From: Clostridia bacterium | Lineage (GTDB): Bacteria > Bacillota > DULZ01 | Direction of reading: 5' to 3' | Assembly (NCBI GenBank): GCA_012520135.1 | Contig: JAAYOX010000296.1 | Coordinates: forward strand, 1 to 14,592 | DNA: 14,592 nt | Shown here: positions 6,739-14,271 of the stretch, one piece after another | How the letters are laid out: each line of letters opens with the position of its first letter | Numbering within the stretch: position 1 is the first letter of the stretch | The notes under the pieces: generated by a model | Databases searched by the model: none | Told to the model about the DNA's origin: nothing | Seen by the model: only the letters and a program-made list of their open reading frames with translations | Program-made: the position numbers and the translations under genes

Positions 6739-8202
6739 GTGGAAAAAGTAAGGGTTCGTTTCGCACCTAGTCCTACCGGTCCTTTACATATAGGTGGAGT
6801 TCGTTCAGCATTGTTCAATTATTTGCTGGCCAAGCAAACGGGAGGCACTTTTATCCTGAGAATTGAAGACACGGATTTGGAAAGATCCAGCCGGGAATCC
6901 GAGGAGAATATTAAGGATTCTTTGCGCTGGCTGGGGATTGACTGGGATGAGGGGGTAGATGTGGGTGGACCCTACGGCCCCTATCGTCAAACGGAAAGGC
7001 TGGAACTCTACCAAGAGTATGTTGACCGGCTGTTGGAAACAGGCCATGCTTATCGTTGCTATTGTACTGAAGATGAGTTGGAAGAACAGAGACAAGCCTT
7101 GCTGGCCAAGGGGGAAATGCCCCGTTACTTAGGTAATTGCCGGGACTTGACCCCGGAACAGGAGGAAGCTTATCGTAAAGAAGGTCGCAAACCGGTAATT
7201 CGTTTCCGGGTTCCTGAAGGCGAAAATATTGTGGTGGATGATCTGGTGAGGGGACAAGTTGCCTTTGAAAGTGATGGAATCGGGGATTTTATCATTGTAA
7301 AATCGGACGGTTTGCCCACATATAATTATGCGGTGGTTATCGACGATGCACTGATGAAGATTTCCCATGTGATCCGGGCGGAAGAACATTTGTCCAACAC
7401 CCCCAGGCAATTATTGATTTACCGGGCTTTAGGTCTTGCAGAGCCGGTTTTTGCCCATATCTCTTTAATCCTGGGGAAAGATCGGACCAAAATGAGTAAA
7501 AGGCACGGTTCTACTTCCGTAGTTCAATATAAGGAGCAGGGCTATTTGCCCGAGGCCTTGGTTAATTTCCTGGCCCTTTTAGGTTGGTCTCCGGAGGGAG
7601 AAGAAGAGATCTTCAGCATGGAGGAATTGTGCCGGCAATTTTCTTTGGACCGGGTAGCCAAAAACCCGGCGGTATTTGATCTGGATAAATTAAACTGGCT
7701 GAACGGTTATTATATTCGCCAAACCCCTGTGGAACGGATTACGGAGATGGCTATTCCATATTTGATAAAGGAGGGGTACTTGCCGGAAACTTTAACTCCG
7801 GAAGACCGGGAGCAAGCGTCCAAAATTGTAGCAGCTGTACAAGGCTATTTACCTTATGTCGGTGCCGTTGTGGATCATGTTCAGATTTTCTTTGCCGACG
7901 AAATCAAACCGGAAAATGAAGAAGCAGCTGCCGTATTAAAGGAAGAACAAGTGCCTCAGGTGGTTGAACTCTTTGCTGCCAAGGTAAAAGGGGCAGAAGA
8001 GCTGGAGACAGGTAGTGTGAAAAAGCTCTTGAAGGAAACTTCCAAAGAGTTGAAGCTCAAAGGCAGACAAGTCTTCATGCCTATCCGGGTGGCCTTGACC
8101 GGCCAGATGCACGGTCCGGAGCTCCATGATATTATTCCGATTCTCGGTAAAGAAAAAGTTTTACAGCGTCTCAGTCAGACTACAGGCTTATCTTTATCTT
8201 GA
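6739..8202 (+). CDS. gltX: Glutamate--tRNA ligase
   Basis: This class I synthetase charges tRNA-Glu with glutamate. It has 487 residues. The HIGH-type signature is PSPTGPLHIGG (His17-Ile-Gly-Gly) and the KMSKS-type loop is KMSKR at 251-255. A C-x-C and downstream Cys (YRCYCTE, then GNC) form the likely zinc-binding insertion. The C-terminal anticodon-binding helices end near IPILGKEKVLQRL. Start is GTG 6739, eight bases after AAGGAGG (6724-6730). Many Firmicutes lack GlnRS and use a non-discriminating GluRS plus GatCAB; the sequence alone does not decide this. The placement upstream of cysE-cysS matches B. subtilis. Confidence 0.97.
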   Translation: MEKVRVRFAPSPTGPLHIGGVRSALFNYLLAKQTGGTFILRIEDTDLERSSRESEENIKDSLRWLGIDWDEGVDVGGPYGPYRQTERLELYQEYVDRLLETGHAYRCYCTEDELEEQRQALLAKGEMPRYLGNCRDLTPEQEEAYRKEGRKPVIRFRVPEGENIVVDDLVRGQVAFESDGIGDFIIVKSDGLPTYNYAVVIDDALMKISHVIRAEEHLSNTPRQLLIYRALGLAEPVFAHISLILGKDRTKMSKRHGSTSVVQYKEQGYLPEALVNFLALLGWSPEGEEEIFSMEELCRQFSLDRVAKNPAVFDLDKLNWLNGYYIRQTPVERITEMAIPYLIKEGYLPETLTPEDREQASKIVAAVQGYLPYVGAVVDHVQIFFADEIKPENEEAAAVLKEEQVPQVVELFAAKVKGAEELETGSVKKLLKETSKELKLKGRQVFMPIRVALTGQMHGPELHDIIPILGKEKVLQRLSQTTGLSLS

Positions 8203-8263
8203 CCCACAATGAATATATGCATCCTGATCGCCGGTAAGCGGCGACTGAAGGCGTTTAAAGCTA

Positions 8264-8292
8264 TTGACAGGGATCTTTTGCCTGAGTATAAT
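8264..8292 (+). promoter_or_regulatory. Promoter of the cysE T-box operon
   Basis: A consensus TTGACA (8264-8269) and TATAAT (8287-8292) with a 17-base spacer form the best promoter in the window. The transcript should start near 8299 and run into the T-box leader. A six-pair GC hairpin (8228-8244) between gltX and this promoter lacks a T run. Confidence 0.85.
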
Positions 8293-8298
8293 ATTTCA

Positions 8299-8570
8299 AT
8301 AAAGTAAACAGCAAAATTGATGATGGAGGAAAGTAAGCAGGGTACCTCCCTTAGAGAGAAGCCGTCATGGGCTGAAAGCGGCTTTGGGAAGCGGGCGTTG
8401 CTGAAGTGCCCTCCTGAATGAGCAATCGAATACTATTTTAGTTAGTAGGTTGCTCCGGCTCAGACCGTTATCCCCCATGAGTTGGCAAAGGCTTTTTTTG
8501 GCGTTGCCAAATCAGAGTGGAACCGCGGAGCAACCTCCGTCTCTGAAACTTTGGAGACGGAGGTTTTTTT
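8299..8570 (+). promoter_or_regulatory. T-box leader sensing uncharged tRNA-Cys
   Basis: The leader reads tRNA-Cys charging and controls readthrough into cysE. Stem I elements visible are an AAGTA (8331-8335), AGAGAGAA (8353-8360), a distal stem AAGCCG/CGGCTT (8359-8364 with 8379-8384) and a GCTG (8371-8374). The specifier is TGC at 8407-8409, a cysteine codon in the usual GAAG-TGC-CC context. Stem II is GAGCAATC (8420-8427) with GGTTGCTC (8448-8455), extended by TACTA/TAGTA. Stem III is TTGGCAA (8482-8488) with TTGCCAA (8504-8510). The T-box AGAGTGGAACCGCGG is at 8514-8528. Its UGGA (8518-8521) would pair with UCCA of tRNA-Cys, whose discriminator is U. The antiterminator is CAGAG (8513-8517) with CTCTG (8541-8545) plus CGGAG (8526-8530) with CTCCG (8535-8539). 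Confidence 0.95.
8532..8570 (+). terminator. T-box intrinsic terminator
   Basis: AACCTCCGTCTC (8532-8543) pairs perfectly with GAGACGGAGGTT (8554-8565), and the stem runs into T residues at 8564-8570. It shares its 5' arm with the antiterminator, so the two forms exclude each other as in other T-box leaders. Confidence 0.95.
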
Positions 8571-8610
8571 ATATTAGCGTAGTGAACAAAGCTTGAAAGG
8601 AGGAATACCG

Positions 8611-9309
8611 TTGTTTAACCGTTTAAAGGAAGATATAAAAGTTGTTTTTGAGCGAGATCCTGCTGCCAAAACCGTACTGGAAGTGCTGTTAACCTATCCC
8701 GGTTTGCATGCCGTATGGATGCACAGGATGGCCCATTGGTTCTACCGGCGGAAATTCTACTTTATAGCCAGATTTATTTCCCAGCTTAACCGCTTCCTGA
8801 CGGGAATAGAGATACACCCCGGTGCCGTTGTGGGCAGAGGCCTTTTCATCGACCATGGGATGGGAGTGGTGATCGGTGAAACCACGGAGATTGGAGACAA
8901 TGTTACCCTTTATCAAGGAGTGACTTTAGGCGGTACCGGTAAGGAGAAAGGTAAACGCCATCCTACCATCGGCAACAATGTAGTGGTCAGTACCGGAGCC
9001 AAAATCTTAGGCAACATTACTATCGGCAACAATGTCAAGGTAGGAGCCGGTTCTGTAGTTTTGCGGAATGTACCCGACAATTGCACAGTAGTAGGAGTGC
9101 CGGGTAAGGTTGTAGTCCGGGACGGAAGGAACATCGCCGACAAAACAGATTACTCGGAAATTGATTTACGGCATGATCAGGTGCCGGATCCGGTGGCGGA
9201 AATGATTCTCTGCTTGCAGCGAAACATCGAGCGGTTGGAAAAAAGGATTGAAGAACTGGAGGGACGTTCCAATGAGTATTCATATTTACAACACTCTAAC
9301 ACACAGTAA
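8611..9309 (+). CDS. cysE: Serine O-acetyltransferase
   Basis: CysE acetylates L-serine with acetyl-CoA, giving O-acetylserine for cysteine synthesis. The 232-residue protein has a helical N-terminus and then a left-handed beta-helix of hexapeptide repeats (about 70-170). Asp81-His82 in IDHGMGVVIGET is the expected catalytic pair, and GGTGKEKGKRHPTIG is the acetyl-CoA loop. The C-terminal part (about 195-222) looks coiled-coil. Start is TTG 8611, seven bases after AAAGGAGG (8596-8603); an earlier TTG at 8593 has no site. The last 38 bases overlap cysS. The T-box fits induction by cysteine shortage. Confidence 0.96.
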   Translation: MFNRLKEDIKVVFERDPAAKTVLEVLLTYPGLHAVWMHRMAHWFYRRKFYFIARFISQLNRFLTGIEIHPGAVVGRGLFIDHGMGVVIGETTEIGDNVTLYQGVTLGGTGKEKGKRHPTIGNNVVVSTGAKILGNITIGNNVKVGAGSVVLRNVPDNCTVVGVPGKVVVRDGRNIADKTDYSEIDLRHDQVPDPVAEMILCLQRNIERLEKRIEELEGRSNEYSYLQHSNTQ

Positions 9310-10735
9310 AGAACCTTTTATCCCGGGGGAAGAGGGTAAAGTAAAAATGTATGTGTGTGGACCTACCACGTATAATTACATTCACCTGGGCAATGCCCGG
9401 CCCCTGGTCTTCTTTGATACAGTCAGGCGTTATTTCTCCTACCGGGGATACCAAGTCCAGTATGTGCAAAATTTTACTGATGTGGATGACAAGATCATTA
9501 AAAGGGCCGAGGAGGAAGGTACAGATCCCTTGGCATTGGCCCAAAAGTATATTGAGGAGTTCTTCCAAGACGCTCAAGCCCTTAATGTAAAGCCCGCCAG
9601 TGTCCACCCCAAGGTCAGTGAGCATATTCCTGATATTGTGGCTTTGATTGAGCAGTTGATTGACAAGGGATTTGCTTATCAGGTAGAGGGAGATGTCTAT
9701 TTCAGTGTTCGCAGTTTCGAAGGCTATGGGAAACTCTCCGGCCGTTCCCTGGATGAACTCCAGGCAGGAGCCAGGGTGGAAGTAGATGCCCGCAAAAAGG
9801 ATCCGCTGGATTTTGCCTTATGGAAGCAAGCTAAGCCCGGGGAACCGGCCTGGGAAAGCCCTTGGGGCATGGGACGGCCCGGTTGGCATATTGAATGTTC
9901 CGTTATGTCTTTGAAGTACCTGGGCCCTCATTTTGATATTCACGGAGGCGGAGCGGATCTGGTTTTCCCTCATCATGAAAACGAAATCGCCCAGTCGGAG
10001 GCAGCTTGTGGAGAACCTTTCGCTAAGTATTGGATGCATAACGGTTTCATTACTGTCAACCAGGAGAAAATGTCCAAATCCCTGGGGAACTTCTTTTTGG
10101 TCAGGGAGATCCTGGCCAAATTCCCCGCTGATGTAGTACGGTTTTTCCTGCTGGAAACCCATTACCGGAGTCCTTTAGATTTTGATGATCAAAAGTTGCT
10201 GGAAAGCAAAAAGGCACTGGATCGGATCAAGAATACCAAAGGACTTTTACAGGAAAAAATCGCGTTTTTGACTTCGGTGAATGCAAATGATGATTACTTA
10301 CCGGAGGAAAGTACCGCCCGGAAAATAGAACAGTGCCGGGAGGAGTTTATTAAAGCCATGGATGATGACTTTAATACTTCTCTGGCCTTGGCAGCTGTTT
10401 TTGAATTGTGCCGGGTCAGCAATAGCTTTGCCAATCAACCGGATTTGCCGCAAAAACCGGGTGCTTTGGGACAGTTGAAAAGAGCGCTGACAGTATTGGA
10501 AGAGATGGTAGTGGAAGTCCTGGGGATACCTTTGCAGAGAGAGGAAACTGCCCGGCACAACCAAGATGGGGCAATGGTCACCGCCCTGGTGGAACTTCTA
10601 ATTGAGCTCCGGCAGGAAGCCAGGGCCAAAAAAGACTGGGGCACAGCGGACGGCATTCGCGATCGTTTAAAAGAAATAGGTATTATCATTGAAGATACTC
10701 CCCACGGGGTGCGGTGGAAAAGAGCAGAGCAATGA
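9272..10735 (+). CDS. cysS: Cysteine--tRNA ligase
   Basis: CysRS charges tRNA-Cys, whose uncharged form is the signal read by the upstream T-box, closing a feedback loop. The 487-residue class I enzyme has the HIGH-equivalent HLGN (38-41) and KMSKS at 266-270. The zinc ligands are all present: Cys29, Cys209, His234 and Glu238. Start is ATG 9272, eight bases after GGAGGG (9258-9263), inside the cysE coding region; an in-frame start at 9248 would add eight residues without a site. The stop overlaps the mrnC start (ATGA). Confidence 0.97.
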   Translation: MSIHIYNTLTHSKEPFIPGEEGKVKMYVCGPTTYNYIHLGNARPLVFFDTVRRYFSYRGYQVQYVQNFTDVDDKIIKRAEEEGTDPLALAQKYIEEFFQDAQALNVKPASVHPKVSEHIPDIVALIEQLIDKGFAYQVEGDVYFSVRSFEGYGKLSGRSLDELQAGARVEVDARKKDPLDFALWKQAKPGEPAWESPWGMGRPGWHIECSVMSLKYLGPHFDIHGGGADLVFPHHENEIAQSEAACGEPFAKYWMHNGFITVNQEKMSKSLGNFFLVREILAKFPADVVRFFLLETHYRSPLDFDDQKLLESKKALDRIKNTKGLLQEKIAFLTSVNANDDYLPEESTARKIEQCREEFIKAMDDDFNTSLALAAVFELCRVSNSFANQPDLPQKPGALGQLKRALTVLEEMVVEVLGIPLQREETARHNQDGAMVTALVELLIELRQEARAKKDWGTADGIRDRLKEIGIIIEDTPHGVRWKRAEQ

Positions 10736-11160
10736 TGCCAATACCGGGGAACATTGATTTAGCTCTTGAACCTGAAGCCATGTCTCCTCTGGCCCTGGCT
10801 TATGTAGGAGACGCCGTGTATGAGCTTTATGTTAGATTATTGTTGGTAGCTCAAGGTTCCAACAAGATGAAGGACTTACATCGCCAGGCAGTCTCTTATG
10901 TCAAGGCCGGCACTCAGGCCGCTTTTCTGAGGGAACTGGAACCAATGCTGACTAAAGAGGAATTGGATGTTGTTCGCTGGGGCAGAAATGCCAAGTCAGG
11001 GCATGTCCCTAAAAGTGCAGATGTGGTGGAGTACCGCCACAGCACCGGCTTTGAAGCCCTCATTGGCTACTTATATCTTAAAGGCTCTCAGGAACGATTG
11101 CTGCAGATTTTAGCCAAATTAGGTCAACTGATTGAGTATGGACATGGACAGGAAGGATGA
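10732..11160 (+). CDS. mrnC: Mini-ribonuclease III
   Basis: Mini-III is an RNase III catalytic domain without the double-stranded RNA-binding domain; in B. subtilis it trims the ends of 23S rRNA. The 142-residue size fits. The signature segment is YVGDAVYELYVR, with the metal-binding Asp27, and GFEALIGYLYL supplies the second acidic region. ATG 10732 overlaps the cysS TGA; ATG 10735 directly after is an alternative. There is no strong ribosome binding site, so coupling to cysS translation is likely. Confidence 0.95.
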   Translation: MMPIPGNIDLALEPEAMSPLALAYVGDAVYELYVRLLLVAQGSNKMKDLHRQAVSYVKAGTQAAFLRELEPMLTKEELDVVRWGRNAKSGHVPKSADVVEYRHSTGFEALIGYLYLKGSQERLLQILAKLGQLIEYGHGQEG

Positions 11161-11165
11161 CGAAG

Positions 11166-11855
11166 ATGCAGGTAAACTTAATCAACTGGACACCGGATCC
11201 GGAAAGAACAGTGGCCTTGGCTGCTCGTTTGTGTTACTCTTCGGTGGGTGTGGAGAACTTAAAGGAGAGTTTTAACCGGGAAGACGAAGTGCGTTTTTTG
11301 ACTAAACTGATTTCCCTGGGACATTTATCCCCTTTGGAACATGCCAGTTTTACCTTTGCCGTAGAAGGAGTAAGCAGGGCCTTGACACACCAACTGGTGA
11401 GGCATCGCATCGCTTCCTATTCACAGCAATCCCAAAGGTATGTTAGGGAAGATGATTTTGAATACATCGTTCCCCCCAGTATTCAACGTAATCCTGAGAG
11501 CCTGGCATTGTTCAACCGGACCATGGCGGACATCAATCAAGCCTATAAGACTTTAAGAGAACTGGTGCCCCAAGAAGATGCCAGGTATGTGTTACCAAAT
11601 GCCTGTGAAACAAAAGTGGTATTCACCTTTAATGCCCGGAGCCTGTTAAACTTTTTTCAACATCGCTTGTGTACCCGGGCCCAATGGGAAATTCGCCGGC
11701 TGGCCAAGTTGATGCTGGAAGAAGTACGGGCCCAGGCTCCCATTCTGTTTGCCAAGGCAGGCCCTACTTGCGAAACTGAAGGGGTCTGTTATGAAGGGGA
11801 CATGTCCTGTGGACGAACTCCTACCATAAAAAAACGGTTTGGCGCCAAAGACTAG
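11166..11855 (+). CDS. thyX: Flavin-dependent thymidylate synthase
   Basis: ThyX makes dTMP from dUMP using methylene-tetrahydrofolate, FAD and NADPH, without oxidising folate to dihydrofolate. The 229-residue protein shows the defining RHR-x7-S signature at Arg79-His80-Arg81 to Ser89 (RHRIASYSQQSQRY), and CYSS near residue 24. I prefer ATG 11166 because AGGAAGG (11150-11156) is nine bases away and homologues begin at this point. ATG 11157, which overlaps the mrnC stop, would add three residues but sits against that site. It lies between mrnC and rlmB, a place where B. subtilis has no such gene. Confidence 0.96.
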   Translation: MQVNLINWTPDPERTVALAARLCYSSVGVENLKESFNREDEVRFLTKLISLGHLSPLEHASFTFAVEGVSRALTHQLVRHRIASYSQQSQRYVREDDFEYIVPPSIQRNPESLALFNRTMADINQAYKTLRELVPQEDARYVLPNACETKVVFTFNARSLLNFFQHRLCTRAQWEIRRLAKLMLEEVRAQAPILFAKAGPTCETEGVCYEGDMSCGRTPTIKKRFGAKD

Positions 11856-11919
11856 GAAAAGCAGGAATACCTTCAGGGTAGGGTTAGTATACATTACTGA
11901 ACAAGATGGAGTGACTAAT

Positions 11920-12654
11920 ATGTCTGAGTTACTATATGGGAGGAATCCTGTATTGGAAGCCTTAAAATCCCGGCGTTCTATCAATAAGTTATTGGTGGTA
12001 CAGCCGGAAGGAAGTCTAAAACACATAGTTAAACTGGCGGAAAATGCAGGGATCCCCATTCAGAACACAGATCGAAAATCCCTGGATCAGTTAACTCGTA
12101 ATGCCAGGCATCAAGGGGTAGTCGCTTATGTGGCGGCAAAAGATTATGTGACTGTGGAGGACTTGCTGAAGGAGGCTGAAAGGAAGAATGAGCAGCCTTT
12201 ATTGGTTGCCCTGGATCACCTGGAAGACCCTCATAACCTGGGGGCAATCCTCAGAGTAGTGGATGCTGCCGGTGCTCATGGAGTAATCATAACTAAGGCC
12301 CGGAGTGTTTCTTTATCTGCCACGGTAGCCAAAACTTCCGCCGGAGCCATCGAATCGGTGGCGGTTGCCCGGGTCCCTAATTTGACTCAGACATTAGTTC
12401 AGCTAAAAGAGGCTGGGCTGTGGATCGTAGGGTTAGATGGAGAGGCCGACGAGCTGATTTATGCCGCAGACTGGAAGCTCCCTACCGTATTGGTGGTTGG
12501 AGCCGAAGGGAAAGGCCTGAGCCGGCTGGTAAAAGATACCTGTGACTTTAAGGTGCGGATTCCCATGGCAGGGCAAATAAACTCATTAAATGCTTCGGTT
12601 GCCACCTCCGTAGCTCTTTATGAGGCTGTTCGGCAGCGTAGGGAAAGATCATGA
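11920..12654 (+). CDS. rlmB: 23S rRNA (guanosine-2'-O-)-methyltransferase RlmB
   Basis: RlmB methylates the 2'-O of a P-loop guanosine (G2251 in E. coli numbering) of 23S rRNA. The 244 residues comprise an N-terminal substrate-binding domain (about 1-75, opening SELLYGRNPVLEAL) and a SPOUT catalytic domain (about 92-244). SPOUT motifs seen are NLGAILR at 106-112, VVGAEGKGL and the knot-forming IPMAGQINSLNASVA. ATG 11920 follows GGAG (11908-11911) by eight bases; the frame is open back to 11839 inside thyX, but that extension is unlike the family. The stop overlaps the next start as ATGA. Confidence 0.95.
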   Translation: MSELLYGRNPVLEALKSRRSINKLLVVQPEGSLKHIVKLAENAGIPIQNTDRKSLDQLTRNARHQGVVAYVAAKDYVTVEDLLKEAERKNEQPLLVALDHLEDPHNLGAILRVVDAAGAHGVIITKARSVSLSATVAKTSAGAIESVAVARVPNLTQTLVQLKEAGLWIVGLDGEADELIYAADWKLPTVLVVGAEGKGLSRLVKDTCDFKVRIPMAGQINSLNASVATSVALYEAVRQRRERS

Positions 12655-13163
12655 ATACAGGAATTCACTACTTAATTGTTGACGGTTATAATGTGATCAA
12701 CAACTGGCCTGAATTTGACCACACTAAAGTTGAAGATTTAGCCCATGCCCGGGACTATTTAATCCAATTGTTGTCTAATTATCAAGCATTAACAGGACAG
12801 CAGGTTATCCTTGTTTTTGATGCCCATCAGGTGGAAGGGCAGGAACAGGTAGAGATTATTAACGGTGTCAGGATCATCTATTCCCGTAAGGGTGAGACTG
12901 CCGATGCAGTTATTGAACGGTTGGTGTATAATTTTGCCGGCGATAACCGGGTGACGGTGGCCACCTCCGATTGGCTGCAGCAGCGGATAGTTTTAGGCAA
13001 AGGAGGTTTGAGAATCTCATCCCGGGAGTTGAGAGAATTGGTGCTCCAGACCCGTCAGGAAAGCAAGAGGCATTATAGACAAAGTGAGAATCGTTCCACC
13101 CTCTCCGGCCGTCTGGGAGAAGAACTCCGACAGACTCTGGAGCAACTCCGGAGAGACGAGTGA
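12651..13163 (+). CDS. rae1: NYN/PIN-like ribonuclease Rae1 (YacP family)
   Basis: This is the YacP family; B. subtilis Rae1 is a ribosome-associated endoribonuclease that cuts mRNA in the A site. The 170 residues hold one NYN domain with acidic residues at Asp11 (LIVDGYNVIN), in VFDAH, in GETADAVIERL and in ATSDWLQQ, consistent with an active metal site. The C-terminal tail (about 130-170) is basic and helical. ATG 12651 overlaps the rlmB stop by four bases, so it is probably translated by coupling. It is the last gene of the T-box operon; no terminator follows. Confidence 0.93.
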   Translation: MNTGIHYLIVDGYNVINNWPEFDHTKVEDLAHARDYLIQLLSNYQALTGQQVILVFDAHQVEGQEQVEIINGVRIIYSRKGETADAVIERLVYNFAGDNRVTVATSDWLQQRIVLGKGGLRISSRELRELVLQTRQESKRHYRQSENRSTLSGRLGEELRQTLEQLRRDE

Positions 13164-13188
13164 AAGGGTAGGGTGGTATTTCAGGAGC

Positions 13189-13217
13189 TTGCTTTTAAAG
13201 GTTGTTTCCGTTATAAT
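13189..13217 (+). promoter_or_regulatory. sigH promoter
   Basis: TTGCTT (13189-13194) and TATAAT (13212-13217) are 17 bases apart. The -10 lies inside an inverted repeat (GGTTGT 13200-13205, ACAACC 13233-13238). The leader would be about 125 bases. I see no SigH-type promoter that would suggest autoregulation. Confidence 0.6.
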
Positions 13218-13349
13218 TACTATTGTAACTGGACAACCTAATAATTTGTTTTTATATCCTTTTTCGGGATTTTAGATCGACTTTCGGCACATGCTGTAAA
13301 GCCCGATTGATGCATTGAGCCTAGCAAATTTTGAGGTGGAGGCGATGTG

Positions 13350-13994
13350 ATGAGTGTGAATCCTCAAAGGATGGCCTGTGACAGTTTTGAGGTAATGATC
13401 GATGAGGATATTGTGGAACTGGCACAAGAAGGGGACGATATAGCACAAGAATTCCTAATCAACAAATATAAAAACTTTGTCAGGGCGAAAGCTAGGTCTT
13501 ATTTTTTAATAGGAGCTGATCGTGAGGATATCATTCAAGAAGGGATGATCGGGCTTTATAAAGCCATTCGTGATTTTCGTGGTGATAAATTATCCTCTTT
13601 TCGTGCTTTTGCCGAGCTTTGTATTACCAGACAAATCATCACAGCGATCAAAACAGCGACCAGGCAGAAGCATATACCTTTGAATTCCTATGTATCTTTG
13701 AATAAGCCTATTTACGATGAAGATTCCGATCGCACTCTTTTAGATGTTATTTCCGGTACGAAAATTACCGATCCTGAGGAATTGATTATTTCCCGGGAAG
13801 AATTTGATGACATCGAAGAAAAAATGGGTGAGATTTTAAGCGGATTAGAGTGGAAAGTGCTTATGTCTTACCTGGAAGGCAAGTCTTACCAGGAGATTGC
13901 CTTAGATCTGAACAGACACGTTAAATCCATCGATAACGCGTTGCAGCGGGTCAAAAGAAAGCTGGAGCGATACCTGGAAAAACGAGATAACTAA
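13350..13994 (+). CDS. sigH: RNA polymerase sigma factor SigH (Spo0H family)
   Basis: SigH directs transition-state and early sporulation transcription in Bacillus; in Clostridia it is commonly tied to sporulation. The 214-residue protein has sigma region 2 at about 20-105 (DREDIIQEGMIGLYKAIRDF is the core-binding helix) and region 4 at about 160-210 (KSYQEIALDLNRHVKSIDN helix-turn-helix). A linker and no region 3 lie between. ATG 13350 is seven bases after GGAGG (13338-13342); GTG 13347 just before it is possible. Its position after rae1 follows the B. subtilis order. Sporulation capacity itself is inference. Confidence 0.95.
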   Translation: MSVNPQRMACDSFEVMIDEDIVELAQEGDDIAQEFLINKYKNFVRAKARSYFLIGADREDIIQEGMIGLYKAIRDFRGDKLSSFRAFAELCITRQIITAIKTATRQKHIPLNSYVSLNKPIYDEDSDRTLLDVISGTKITDPEELIISREEFDDIEEKMGEILSGLEWKVLMSYLEGKSYQEIALDLNRHVKSIDNALQRVKRKLERYLEKRDN

Positions 13995-13999
13995 ATGCT

Positions 14000-14024
14000 A
14001 AAAACCGGTATTAACCGGTTTTTT
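14000..14024 (+). terminator. Intrinsic terminator after sigH
   Basis: AAAAACCGG (14000-14008) pairs with CCGGTTTTT (14015-14023) around a six-base loop, ending in a T run. The hairpin begins six bases after the sigH stop. The A and T flanks could let it work on the other strand too. Confidence 0.85.
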
Positions 14025-14033
14025 AAAAGCCCC

Positions 14034-14062
14034 TTGACGAAGTATTAAGGGGATGTTATAAT
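14034..14062 (+). promoter_or_regulatory. Promoter of the tRNA cluster
   Basis: TTGACG (14034-14039) and TATAAT (14057-14062) have a 17-base spacer and an extended TG (14054-14055). CCCCTT (14030-14035) and AAGGGG (14047-14052) form an inverted repeat over the -35 and spacer, like that at carD P1. The first tRNA begins 33 bases after the -10. Confidence 0.85.
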
Positions 14063-14095
14063 GAGTTTTGTCAGTCACGAGACTGGCCCACAAAT

Positions 14096-14181
14096 GGAGA
14101 GGTTCCCGAGTCGGCCAAAGGGGGCAGACTGTAAATCTGCTGGCACCGCCTTCACAGGTTCGAATCCTGTCCTCTCCACCA
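14096..14181 (+). tRNA. tRNA-Tyr (anticodon GTA)
   Basis: The acceptor arms GGAGAGG (14096-14102) and CCTCTCC (14171-14177) pair fully, followed by discriminator A and an encoded CCA. The anticodon stem GCAGA/TCTGC encloses a loop with GTA at 14131-14133. A long variable arm, expected of bacterial tRNA-Tyr, lies before the T arm (GGTTCGAATCC). Confidence 0.97.
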
Positions 14182-14194
14182 TATTTATATTTGA

Positions 14195-14270
<76 letters not shown>

Positions 14271-14271
14271 T

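Noticed and set aside
8481..8510. GC stem with a seven-T run inside the T-box leader, resembling a terminator
   Set aside because: The T run (8493-8499) is in the loop of stem III, not after a completed hairpin; the true terminator is at 8532-8570.
9818..12059. Several minus-strand open frames of 100-137 residues (for example 9818-10162 and 11646-12059)
   Set aside because: They are opposite well-supported genes (cysS, thyX, rlmB), lack ribosome binding sites and show no domain. They are shadows of coding sequence.
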